A stretch of DNA of 64,000 bases from Marsupella aquatica (Eukaryota > Marchantiophyta): positions 24,118,001-24,182,000 of the forward strand of contig OZ316893.1 of NCBI GenBank assembly GCA_973895155.1, written 5' to 3'. A program made the translations under genes and the position numbers. Of this stretch, positions 11,595 through 22,582 are shown in pieces. Numbering within the stretch: position 1 is the stretch's first letter; each line of letters opens with the position of its first letter. The notes below the pieces were generated by a model that worked only from the letters and a program-made list of their open reading frames with translations, did not search any database and was not told where the DNA came from.

Positions 11595-13376
11595 GTGTGT
11601 ATAGTGATGGCTCCAAGGTTGCCTCTTCACAACCCATTTAGGATTAGGCATCATGATTCTAAATTGTGGATGCGTGAACAAGCCCGGGCCGCCCAAGGTA
11701 GGAGTAGGAGGATGAGATGCCCATGCACACAGTGCCAAGGATTCAAGTCGTTGAGTTTGAACACTGTGCACCTTCACCTGCTGCGGCATGAAAGGCACCC
11801 TCGGTGGAGGGTTTGGAATGTACCAGCAGAAGAAGACTCCTCTGATGAAGAGTGGAGAGCTGACTTTGTGGATTCTAATACAGCTAGGCGTAGAGACTAC
11901 GTAGAGCAGGACATAGACTGTGCAGAGGATGGTCCTGGGGTCCAACATGAGAACGTGGATGACCAAGATGGAGATGCAGAGGCAATCACTAAGGACGGTG
12001 GGATGGATGTCCCAAGAATGGTTCAAGAGATTTTTGAAGACCTTGATGCTTTTTACGACACAGTGGAATCAGAAGAGGACAATGAACCACAGCCACACAT
12101 TGGAGACGGCCAAGTTGAACCTGACTTTGACATTGGGGAAGGTGCAGCAGAGAGGGAGTGGGTGTGCTTGCATTCCTATCTACGAGGGGTCAATTCAAAC
12201 TGCTCCAAGCTGGGTTTTGTCGTGTTGTTGTTGAACATTTGTGGCAATCACAATGTTCCCAATATATTTGTGACAGAGTTGTTGACCTTCCTGCGCCGAA
12301 ATGTGTTACCAGATGGTAATTCAATTCCAAAAAATATGTACGAGGCTAGGAAATTGATGTCTAACCTTGGGCTGAACTATGTGTCTATTGACGCATGCCC
12401 TGATGGGTGTGTTCTCTTTTGCAAAGAGCATGCAGATAAATTGACATGCCCTCATTGTGGTAAGCACAGGTACAAGAATGTAGGGAAATGTACACACCCT
12501 GCCAAGGTTCTTCGTCATTTTCCTCTCATTCCTAGACTACAACGTCTGTTTAGATGCCCTGCCATTTCCAAGCTCATGACATGGACTCCTGATAACAAGA
12601 GCAGTGATGGCCTGCAGCGTCACATTGGAGATTCCAACCATTGGAAATTTGTTGATGAGAGGTGGCCACAGTTTGCTACAGAGAAGCGGAACTTTCGATT
12701 TGGTCTATCACTGGATGGAGTAAACCCATTTGGAGACAAAAACAACCGTTATTCATGTTGGCCGGTTACGCTGCTAAATTACAACCTTCCCCCATGGATG
12801 ACTACAAAGAGGTTTTTTGTCATGATGGTGCTGTTAATCCCTGGACCAGCTTCTGTGACCGAGCAATTCATAGATATCATGTTGGCTCCAGCAATGGAAG
12901 AGTGGAAGACTTTGTGGATAGAAGGGGTGTTAACCCATGATGTTCTGAAGGGGCTTCTTCGACCCAGCCCCTTTAGACTGCATGCAATTTGTTTGCTGGA
13001 TATAGCAGATTACCCAGGCCATGGCATCATATATGGACAAGTGACAAAGGGCTATGTGGGGTGCACACCATGTGGGAAAAATGTGACAAGTGAGTGGTCG
13101 CATGCCCTGCACAGTATGAAATTTCAGGGGCATAGAAGGTATCTGCCTGTTGATCATCCTTACAGGCACAAACGGTCTCAAATTGCACACTTCAACAACA
13201 AAACAGAGCTTCGTGGCCCACCACAGAGGGTCACCAGAGAGCAAGTCCTGAGGTGGGCAGCCAGGAAGGCTGATTTGGACAAGAGAAGTGCCACTGATCG
13301 AGAACCTGAGGATCCAGTGGTGAAACACGGTGTGAAAAGACAGACCTTGATGGACTTGGAGTTGGAGTACTGGAGG
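11595..13376 (+). CDS. CACTA transposase, first exon (Transpos_assoc + Transposase_21)
   Basis: A 594-codon exon from ATG 11595 to a GTAATG donor at 13377. Near the N-terminus is the CPCTQC cysteine motif with HLHLLRHERHP, then an acidic SSDEEW region. The tnp2 catalytic domain follows: ACPDGCVLFCKE, CPHCGKHRYKN, LRHFPLIPRLQRLFRC, LSLDGVNPFGD and DIADYPGHGIIYGQVTKGYVGCTPCG. It is the same family as the fragment at the left edge but diverged. It is uninterrupted; later exons of the gene carry stops. The protein would bind element ends and catalyse transposition in the nucleus. Confidence 0.9.
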
Positions 13377-13509
13377 GTAATGTACTTAGCCTCCAGCCCC
13401 TGTATGATTGCAATTTTAGATTGGAGCAATGGTGGATTGATGTTGGTTACAATCCTCCTATGTGGTTAATTAGTGTTTTTGTTGTTGAATTCTTTGCTTT
13501 GTGGAGTGC

Positions 13510-14418
13510 AAGAATTCGAGCCCAGCAAACACAATGTGGACGTCATGCACATTGAGAAAAATATTTGTGAGAGCTTGCTGAAGTTCTTGTCGGGTGAGAA
13601 AGATATAGGAGCAGTTTGAGCTGATATGCAACAGAAGGGGATTCGCCCTCACCTTTGGTTGAAGCCCCATGCAAGCAATCCCAATATACTTCTCAAGTTC
13701 CAAGCTCCCTATGTGTGCACACAAGAAGAATGGAAGACATTCTTGTATAGATTGAGCTGTCTGAAAGTGCCCTCTGGCTATGCTGGTGCCTTCAAGAAGC
13801 ATATTACAAAGAATAAACTTGGCAGTATGAAAACACATGACTACCATGTGTTGATGCAGCACATTCTGCCCCTATGCCTCAGAGGTCTCATGCAGAAACC
13901 AGTCCGTAATGTCATTCTTCGACTGTGCAATGTATTTCGCCGTATATGTGTGAAAGTGTGGGATCCCCAAGGATTGGAGCAGTTGAAGCAGGATGCTGCT
14001 TATGTCCTTTGTGACTTGGAGATATACTTCCCCCCCTGCTTTCTTTGATGTTATGACTCATCTCCTAATCCATGTGGTAGAAGAGCTAGGGCAGTATGGG
14101 CCAGTCAGTACCAGATGGATGTACCCTATGGAGTGATACATGAAGTTGTTGAAAGGTCATGTGAGAACATACTACAGGCCAGAGGCTTCCATGGCATTGG
14201 GGTACATTAAGGATGAGACGTTGGGATTCCTAATAGAGTACATGGCTGGGTCTGGTGAAGCTATGACAAGAGTTTGGAAATCTGGTGAAGATGATGGAGT
14301 GAGTGGCGAGGTTGTTGAAGGTGTGGGACGTGCTGTTCAGCTGCCTATTGCGATTCGAGACAAGGCTCATTCATATGTGCTGGAAAACATAGAGCCTATG
14401 CAACCATGGTGGAGGTGA
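13510..14418 (+). pseudogene. CACTA transposase, DUF4218 exon (broken)
   Basis: This continues the transposase: EPSKHNVDVMHIEKNICESLL, then GIRPHLWLKPH...VPSGYAGAFKKHI and MKTHDYHVLMQHILPLCLRG, the standard sequence following tnp2, then DUF4218 (THLLIHVVEELGQYGPVSTRW...GHVRTYYRPEASMALGY). Three lesions are visible: TGA at 13617-13619, a 1-nt excess in a run of seven C (14030-14036), and TGA at 14134-14136 where relatives have arginine (MYPME-R-Y). Both TGAs fit CGA to TGA change. A GTGAGT donor follows at about 14416. Confidence 0.8.
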
Positions 14419-14527
14419 GTGATTGAATTGACTTGCCTTTGTTGTGATGCTTCTTGTCTGTTCCAAGGGTGATCTTAGGTTGTCATGTGTTGTTTAGACC
14501 TAACTATGCCTGTACCTCATATTGCAG

Positions 14528-15287
14528 GGAATATGATATGCAAAAAGCTGCACACTCTGGGCAGCAGGATCCCTTCCCACAGTTCGAGCAGTGGATTTGG
14601 GTGACAATTCGAGAGCATAGTAGACATCACCCAGATATGGAGAAGGATTTGTATCTTCTATCTGTGCCACCACGATTGTCTATTCTGACCTACAAACGGA
14701 TGAGAGCTTATGGAAATCATTATCGAGTGAGGGATGAGCAGGGTGACCATTGTGTATCATATGATTGTGGTTTGATTTCTGTGTTTGAGCAGAGAACCTC
14801 TGAAGAACAGAGAGGGTGGATGAAGATGGGTTACGTGGGGGAGTTGACCGACATTTGGGTGTTGAATTATGGTAACACAAGTGTCCCAATGATATTGATG
14901 AAGGGATCATGGGTGAAATCAGAGTGGCAGAGACCAAGGGCCACCATGAAGCATGATCATGATGGGTTCTTGTTGGCCAATTTTAGGTCCAGAGTACCAG
15001 AATGGTCTGAGCCTTTTGTTTTCCCTAGCCAAGTTGAACAGGCTTTCTTTGCAGATGTGGAGGAGTCACATGGCTGGAGGGTGGTATGCCATAGCCAAGC
15101 ACGGAATAGGCGGATGGATGGAAGTAAAGTAGAGTTCAGTTTGGATGACCATGCTGCATTCGAGCATCCTAGTCATGAGACTGTACTTCCAACTCGGGCA
15201 GGGACTGACTACATCCCCTTAACATTGAGAGAGACATATGATGAACCTGGGCAAATGGAATATGATGAGGTTGATGATTTGCAATAG
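14528..15287 (+). CDS. CACTA transposase, DUF4216 exon
   Basis: Last coding exon of the CACTA transposase, beginning after a TTGCAG acceptor with EYDMQKAAHSG. The DUF4216 region is MGYVGELTDIWVLNYGNTSVPMILMKGSWV...DGFLLANF...EPFVFPSQVEQAFFADVEESHGWRVV. The tail is acidic (MEYDEVDDLQ) and ends at TAG 15285-15287. No internal lesions. Confidence 0.85.
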
Positions 15288-15464
15288 GCAACAGCTGGCG
15301 ATTGGCAAGTATGAGGTTGAGGATGACTACCTGCACAGAGTCACAGAACGGGAATTGCTGCCTGGAATGATGTTTAGGATAGTTGGATATGCATGAAATT
15401 GATTGATACTTTGAATTTAGTGTGCTGATTCTCCCTATTTGGTTGTGGGTGCTATGCAGAAGCT

Positions 15465-18400
15465 ATGGGGGAAGAGGGTGATGACATGGAGACAGACATG
15501 GGGCTTGGAGAGTGGGGTGAAGAGGAAAGATTGGATATGGATGGAGACCCAGATGCAGGGGGCTCACAGAAAAATGCACCTGTGCAGGATGCACAGGGCC
15601 CTCATCAAGTCCCAGGTAGGTGGGCAGCTAGAGAGAAATCACATAATCCATACCCTAGAAGGAGCCAGAGTTATTGGCAAGGGACGCCTGATAATTATGA
15701 TGATGACTATGATGGAGCAGAAGATGGATGTGATGAATATGAACACCCAGAGCGTGGTAGAGACGGGTACAGAGGGCAATGGAAAGGTGAGGAGGATGAT
15801 TGGACAAGTAAGTGCCTTGTGCTAGTGATTTTGTGATGGTAGTAGAGATTTAGCTCAATATGGACTTATCTGATGTGTAGCTAGGGCAAAGAGTTTATCT
15901 TACAGGTCCATGAGTGTGGCATGTACCTTTTGGTATGCAGACTCTGATTGGGACAATCACGAAAACAACAAAGGCCATCCACGTTCAGATAGGAGGCAAT
16001 CATTCACAGGCGGGAGAAACGGCCCTAATTCATCAAGACAAAGCAATAGGACAGGTGGTCCAGAACCATCTATGCGCCAAGGGAGAGGTAACTTGGTCAT
16101 TGCAGAATTGCTCTGAAGTCCAGTGTATATTTGGCAGCAACATTTATGATTCATACTTACCTAATGGATCCTGTAAATGTGCAGGGACTCCAGGGAGGTT
16201 TGGACAATGCAATCCAGGCCGTGGGGGGAGATCAGGCCGTGGAGGGACCCCAGGCCATGGGGGGACACCAGGCCATGGAGGGACACCTAGTAGCGCTTCA
16301 GGGAGTACCAAGGCAGGAGCCAGTAACAAATTTGGTAAAGTAGAAGTGAATTCCGATGGTTGGATAACTCCCACATGTGATGGTAAGAACCGTTGGCATT
16401 CTGACCTAAGAGGAGAAGTATTGCGTTGGTTAGATTTGAGCATTACAGAGTTTAGGAGTCAGAACAAAGCTGATTGGGCTGCTATCTGCAAGGACATTCT
16501 TGAACGGTGGGACTATGTTGGTAATGATGGTAAGGGCCCAGTTGAAGATTGCATATCAGATTATGCAATGAGGATTTTGAAACAAGAGAGGCATAGGTTG
16601 AAAAGGATGTGGATAGACAATGGTTCTAATAGGAGAATGCCACCACCCCCATCATTGGAATTGGATCAATGGACACGGTTAATCAAAGGGTTCATGTCAG
16701 AGGCTGGACAGAGCAAAAGTGAACTGATGTCAAATGCTCGAGGCAAAGTGAAACACCTGTCATAGGCTGGGAGAGGAAGTTATGCTCCAGTGAAAGAACA
16801 ATTGGTAAGGCAGTGACATGCCTGATAGTAAGCCTCAAACTTATCATCTTGCTACCATTATTATATTTTCATTGACAATCAACACTTGGTTTCATTCATA
16901 TGTATGTTGATGTGGACTGCAGAAGAAATTGACAGGTGAAGAACCATCAGCACAAGAAGTGAGAGAGGAGTTCATGAAACAAAGGAGTGAGGTGACAAGT
17001 GTGACTTCCAAACAGGTGATTATGTTGTAATTATGTATGTTCTGTGACTATTTGGCCTTGAGCATCAGAAAGAATTGTAGTAGGAAGTAAGCAACCAGTT
17101 CTTGGGGACAATTATCTGAGATATGTAAGCTGTGTTATGACAAGGAACTGTTACAACTCTCACAGAGATGTGTGAACGGTTGAAGTCATTAGAGTGTGGA
17201 CTCCCTCGAGTGGAAAGTAAATTGGCTGATCGTTTGGATATTGTGAAGGCATCTGTAGCGAACCTTCTTGCATCAATGGATCTAATTTCAAGCTTGTGAT
17301 TGAAAAATTGGGTGGTTCCCAACCAAACAATGAGGGCAACATTGTACAAAGTGTGCCCTTGTTAACAAAAAAGGGAATTGGCAAATCTGACACAGGTATG
17401 GAAATGACACCGGCCCATTGTTCATTGTGTCCTATGTTCAAATGTTAGAAGTAAGTTTTCATGAATTGAGTGAATGGTTTGAATGCAGGAAGAGTGGAGG
17501 CAGAGAAGGACCCTGTAATCAGTAAGCAGAATGGCAAAAAGGTTGCTGAGACAGGTAACCTGCTATGATCCAGTACATTACATTTGAAAAGTGCATGGAG
17601 TTTTGTGAAGCTTAAGCCGGTTGGAGGTAATCTTTTCTGTAAGAACTGGTTGGATCAACTAGGATCTGAAGTGACATCATGATTGATGTATCAGGTGATT
17701 CAAAGAGCAATGAAAAAGATGTGCCCAGTGCCTCAGTGACCATAGCCAAGGAGGTATCAGGTAAGCTGATGCTTTAAATTCCTCTCCTACCATTGTTGAG
17801 AAACAATTCAGTGGTTAATAGATTGAACCTGAATATTGTGGTGTGTTTATTGATCAGCAGAAGCAGACATGGAGGATATGGCAATGGCAAAGAAGGGGAA
17901 GAAGGCTGTTCATAATGGTAAGGAGATAGTGACAACTTTGTGGTTGGTGACATGTACATGGCGCACATGTGATGAGTGATTCACTTATGTTGGACAATGC
18001 ACTGAATTGTAGTTGATGCAGAGTTGACAGACTCTCAACCAAGTGGGAGCAGGGTGAAGCGACGTCGAAACTTGGGAGCAACATTGGATGCAAGTAAGAT
18101 TGTAGATGCTTCAATTGAAGCAAGTACAATGTTGGCAGATACTAAGATGATGTCGCAGGGAAATCCTGCTATACAATCGGAAGTGTCAAATATGGATGCA
18201 GATTCTTTGAAGAAGAGTGTAGCCAATTCTCGATCACTAGCACAAAACACTCGTGCCAAAGTCATGACTCGCAACCAAGGTATGAATAATGTCATGTATA
18301 AGCCACCCAGGAAAGCCAAGAAAAATAGCCAGGGTAAGGTGGAGGTGATAGCCACAGCAGAGCCTGTCCATAATCTTCTATCATGGGAGGATGACTCGCA

Positions 18401-18625
18401 GGTATGTGTGGGTACAGGCATTTTGCGACCGGATCATGCTAAATTCCATGGCAAAGTGGTCCCGGATGACCATGTAGTAGTGTTGTTGACTACAGTGATT
18501 GTATCTGATTGTAATTTGCCATTTCCGAATAGAGACGATGATCCACCTCGATCAGGAAATAATTGCAGATGCAGTAGGATCTCTTGTGCTCTGGCCATCA
18601 GAGTGTGTTAGTCTGCAGTGATTGA
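15465..18625 (+). pseudogene. CACTA TnpA-like DNA-binding protein (multi-exon, decayed)
   Basis: This is the second gene of the CACTA element, downstream of the transposase as usual. Exons I can follow are 15470-15808 (GTAAGT donor), 15942-16088, 16187-16794, 16922-17014, then short ones to 18.0-18.6 kb. It has an acidic N-terminus, a Gly-rich GRGGTPGHGGTP repeat (about 16200-16290), a Transposase_24-like domain (DGWITPTCDGKNRWHSDLRG...ILERWDY...PPPPSLELDQW) and a C-terminal Transposase_23/TNP1 ending (EIIADAVGSLVLWPSECV). Lesions are an in-frame TAG at 16763-16765 (HLS-stop-AGRGSYAPV) and a 1-nt shift near 18530. TnpA proteins bind subterminal repeats of their own element. Confidence 0.65.
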
Positions 18626-18819
18626 ATGCAAGTGTAGATAGAATCATGTGAATTGTGTTACATTTTGACATTGCCTTGGAAAGATCCAAGATATATCTGT
18701 ACCAATTTTTCCATTTGGTAAAGAGGATGAAGGAGCCGTTGTGTGTGACATTGATATTTCTGAATTCTGTATATATGAAACAAGTGATTGATGTCAAACT
18801 ATGGCTCTATGGTGATTGT

Positions 18820-19120
18820 CTATGATACTTGAATCTGTTTTGTATCATTTCAGGATTAGTGTGTATGGTATAGACGAATGCACATTGACCTTCTTTGTAG
18901 TCTATGATGTTTGAATCTGTGAATTCATATTAGTGTACATGGTATAGAAGATGGCTTTCTGAAAATTTGTGTGAGGTTCTAATGTTAACATGGTGAATGG
19001 TGACCTTATAGAGTGAGTTCATTCCAAGTACACAATAAAACATGAATGGAATGTGTTATTTGTGCACAAGAGTGAGTTCATTCCAAGTAGTATAGTGGGG
19101 TCTTCATCACTCATTTCCAG
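18820..19120. repeat. short degenerate duplications downstream of TnpA
   Basis: TCTATGAT-TTGAATCTGT...GTGTA-ATGGTATAGA occurs twice (about 18820-18880 and 18899-18950). GAGTGAGTTCATTCCAAGTA also occurs twice (from about 19012 and 19071). No coding sequence. Confidence 0.6.
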
Positions 19121-19129
19121 TTGACATGA

Positions 19130-19475
19130 AAGACTTGTACATACCCCACAAAGTGTCTACTTTAGTCGTTTTATAAACCCACAAAGTATACTTAAAGACT
19201 ACCCTCCATAACCTTTTGAGTTGTTCCCAATGACTCACCATCGCAGCCCATAAAAGACTGAAAAAGACTCACCAAACCTACCCACACAAAGACTACAATA
19301 GACTGAAAATCCAGTCTATAAAACGACTTATAAACCAGTTCTATAAATGACTCAGTTGATTATAGTAACAAAACATACGACTCATAGTCCTATAAAGGAC
19401 TGGAGTCCTTCCCAATCGTTTCCAAGTCCTATACGGTACTGAATAGTTGTTTAATGGGGTCTAAATACCCCCCGG
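19130..19475. repeat. CACTA 3' subterminal repeat zone
   Basis: Dense cluster of short words built on GACT/AGTC joined to TATAAA in both orientations: AGTCGTTTTATAAACC, CAGTCTATAAAACGACTT, ATAAACCAGTTCTATAAA, CATAGTCCTATAAAGGACT. Such clusters form the subterminal region that TnpA-type proteins bind. Assignment to the CACTA element rests on position, just 3' of its TnpA-like gene. Confidence 0.55.
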
Positions 19476-19487
19476 TTTCTACTAGTG
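19476..19487 (+). mobile_element. candidate 3' terminus of the CACTA element
   Basis: TTTCTACTAGTG resembles the usual 3' end of plant CACTA elements (TTTCTTGTAGTG type) and closes the subterminal zone. I could not find the matching CACTAG... 5' terminus upstream, so the element's outer limits stay open. Confidence 0.35.
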
Positions 19488-19712
19488 ACCCCAATTTAAG
19501 GAATACTGAAGTATTAGATTAATTCCAATTTTATCTAAATATTATAAGTTAATGAATGATCAACCTCTTTAACATTTGGTGGGATAGTCAAAAACTTCAA
19601 ATGTTTTGTTGCAAGATCTTTATAACAATGCATCACTAAATGACATCAAGTACCTCTTGATCCATGCACAAATCCTTAATTAAACTGTCATTCATTGTTT
19701 CAATTGTCTATT

Positions 19713-19916
19713 GGCATGGAACCATATAAAATCAGAAATCATTGAAAGTTGAGTTCACTTGAAGGTGTAACTATAATTATTATTTATTAATAGGATTGTT
19801 GTATATTACAATGTCTACTGGACATTCATTTGAATGTCAATAATATCATGCCTTAATATCACCAAACTAAGGCCCCACTGTCTAACTAATATTATATCTT
19901 AAATAAACTAACCAAC
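19713..19916. repeat. direct repeat R2, copy 1 (204 bp)
   Basis: Nearly identical to 20043-20242. The visible difference is GTCT (after GGCCCCACT), which is missing in copy 2. AT-rich, no coding sense. Confidence 0.95.
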
Positions 19917-20042
19917 TAACTAACTTGTCTATTTAATTACTATAAGGTTGAATACAAAAAAAGATTGACATGCACCATGGCGTGACCTACAATCATAGTA
20001 TCACCCTTTAATTAGTTAGTTTCTATTGCTTTGACTCAATCA

Positions 20043-20242
20043 GGCATGGAACCATATAAAATCAGAAATCATTGAAAGTTGAGTTCACTTGAAGGTGTAA
20101 CTATAATTATTATTTATTAATAGGATTGTTGTATATTACAATGTCTACTGGACATTCATTTGAATGTCAATAATATCATGCCTTAATATCACCAAACTAA
20201 GGCCCCACTAACTAATATTATATCTTAAATAAACTAACCAAC
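20043..20242. repeat. direct repeat R2, copy 2 (200 bp)
   Basis: Second copy of the R2 repeat, 126 bp after the end of copy 1, same orientation. Ends do not show TG...CA, so an LTR pair is not supported. Confidence 0.95.
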
Positions 20243-20332
20243 GATAAGACTTGTCTAAACTTGAGTTCTCTGCCTACTACTATTCTGAGTTGCCTTTTAA
20301 ATTGTATACTAAACTACATGCTTCATTACTGT

Positions 20333-21621
20333 CTAGGATTTGTCACTTGCTATGCATGTCAAGAGATAGTCTCTTGCCTTGACAGCAACATTCTTTGGAA
20401 TTCCTACCAGCCCTGTCACTGGTCCTTTGCGTGCTTTGAAACACCACAAGGCAAAGGAAACATCTATTGTCTCAGCTTCCTTGTATATTGGAGTTGGATC
20501 ACGTTCCCATTTCTTATCCCAAGAATCTGCCCACCACTCTCTTGGCTGCCAGTCTGATTGACCACGTTGCTTCTTTGCCATAAATGGTCTAAACCACTCA
20601 ACGCGACATACATGAGTAAGAAGGTTTTGTTCATTCACTGGTCCTTCTACCACATCTGTAACAACTAACCTCATATGGACGGGATAAACATCCAGGTCTG
20701 AGTCGTCCGGCCGTACCAACACATGACAGCCCTTCACAACATCAACCCTAGGGTTAAAACTCTCAGGAGGTTTATCTTTTGCTGGTCCCACATAATCCAC
20801 TATTGCCTCCAACTCACATGCCACATTTTGATATTCTGGTGGAACGTGCTCTCTCCATATTGATAAAGGCCAAAACCCGTATTGCAAGTTGTGTGCACCT
20901 TCAGGTTCATATTGCACCTGCTCACCCTGTAGAGTATCTACAATGTCATTCCAATAATTGATGAGAGTTGTCCAATGTCGCTTTGGTTCTTCCTCTTTTG
21001 TTCGCTTTAGAATAAACTCAAAGAATGACACATGCTTCTTCAACCCTGTCAGCACTTCAGGAAGCATTTTCAACTCCATCATTGGTAGCCGTTTGGGCAC
21101 CCCAATTGGGATGTGAGGACTTTTGTCATCTTTCCATGACCACATTTCAATACCTTCCTTGGGTAACCATCCCTGATCAGTTGACTTCATTTTGTATTGG
21201 AAGCATGGCATACTATCATGACGAACATAGAACCTAAACAGCCTGGGTTTTAAATGCCCCACCAATGCCTCAGGGCCCTTCAACATGAATGGAGCTAAGT
21301 AGTTTTTGAAATCTGGGACCTCCTGTAGAAAATGTGGGACTGCATTGGGTGTCCTTGCTCTCATGAACAAGGACATTAACTCAGGCAATGAGTATGTGGG
21401 GTTATGCATCATAGACTCTGAAAAATGCCCGAACATACCGTCGACGTCCTCATGAGTATGCCCAACCACCATAAAACCAAGATGAACCTCTTCAAACACC
21501 TCCCTTGCCGTCAACAATGACAAATAAGCCATCATATATCTGTTCTTGTTGTCTGAGGCACAATTATCCAGTTGTAGCTTCAATACTCGTGGAAGGGGCC
21601 TGAACTTTGGTGCCTCAGGTG
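20333..21621 (-). CDS. DUF7869 domain exon of a transposon-like gene
   Basis: Last exon of a minus-strand gene, entered through a GATGCAG acceptor at 21622. The DUF7869 signature is LKLQLDNCASDNKNRYMMAYL...HLGFMVVGHTHEDVDGMFGHFS, an acidic-residue pattern like an RNase H-fold transposase core. Downstream it carries KNYLAPFMLKGPEALVGHLKPRLFRF and a C-terminal region ending in LTCIASDKS. DUF7869 proteins are multicopy in non-seed plants and are thought to be transposon-derived; no enzyme activity is established. The exon is intact. Joining to the exon at 21816 gives SSLAPEAPKFRPLPRV, which fits the family. Confidence 0.75.
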
Positions 21622-21674
21622 CTGCATCACAATGTAACAATCTCAGAATGCTTTTAAATAAAACCCTAGTCAGA

Positions 21675-21710
21675 CCCTAAACCCCAATTTAGGGTTTAGG
21701 GTTTAAACCC
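21675..21710. repeat. telomere-type TTTAGGG/CCCTAAA hairpin inside intron
   Basis: CCCTAAACCCC...TTTAGGGTTTAGGGTTTAAACCC lies in the intron at 21622-21815. It contains both strands' telomere words, so it could fold back. Plant-type (TTTAGGG) repeat. Confidence 0.7.
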
Positions 21711-21815
21711 TATTAATGAAACCTTGGCTAGGAGGAGCAACAACTACACAAAGTAGAGTGTGTGTGAGCTTATATTATTAAATAATAATAAATTAAAGGA
21801 TTGTGAGTAAAGTAC

Positions 21816-22554
21816 CTAGGCTTGAGATGTAGGCAATGTCATCCTCAAATGCTCTAAGGACACTTGCCTCCAAGATATCTGCTCTCCCCAAAAGGAGGTC
21901 TTTAAAAAGACTTGTCGAGTCTGGCCCCTCCACAAGTGATTTGATCATTGGATTTGGGTTTTCCAACATCCTTAGTATTGAATCAATTGACCCAATAGTG
22001 ATGTTGACATCACCTGCCCACACTCCAACATGATATTGGGCTATGGCCTTGGGACCATGACCATGAGTAAGGATACCAGTGACAGTAATTGGGAACTTTT
22101 GGGCACCATCCACATGCTTAGGATTGAAGGGCATTCTTGGGAGAGCTGTCTTTGAATGATCCATCTTATCATGAATAAGGCATAACACTTCCTTTGGACG
22201 ATGGATGGACTCATATCTCTAGGTATGATAGCACATTCTTTGCTGTGTGTGGTCTTGGTGATGTTCCTCCTCGTCACGCCTTAGGCCCTCTAACTCTTCC
22301 TTAGCTCCTGTAAGGTTTGCTTTCCGTTGAAGCAACTCACTACAAGTTGTACACTTTGAAAAGTTGTTGCCTTTTTTGTGACGTGAGAACTCCCTGAAAT
22401 ACATCTGATGTAGATGACTCAAGGTGGGTTGGGAAATTGGAGGAAGACCAGCCTCCTGGTTGACAACATTAACCCTGTTTCTAATATTCTCCCAAGTAAG
22501 ATTTGTTGGCAATTCCCTCAAAACCATCCTTGTATTATCTGCCATGGTTCTCAA
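21816..22554 (-). pseudogene. DUF7869 gene, middle exon (one in-frame TAG)
   Basis: This encodes the region before the DUF7869 core. LPTNLTWENIRNRVN...ISQPTLSHLHQMYF, a CTTCSELLQRKANL zinc-like pair and a charged helix are followed by LCLIHDKMDHSKTALPRM and KFPITVTGILTHGHGPKAIAQYHVGVWAGD, typical of this family. A TAG at 22219-22221 interrupts one frame (CYHT-stop-RYESIHRPKEVL). CAG to TAG is the simplest explanation. Donor GTACTT lies at 21815. Confidence 0.65.
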
Positions 22555-22582
22555 CTTGGCTGGATGATGATGAGCTGCCTCC

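Noticed and set aside
19713-20242. LTR pair of a small retrotransposon
   Set aside because: Repeat ends lack TG...CA, and no primer-binding site or polypurine tract is visible in the 126-bp interior.
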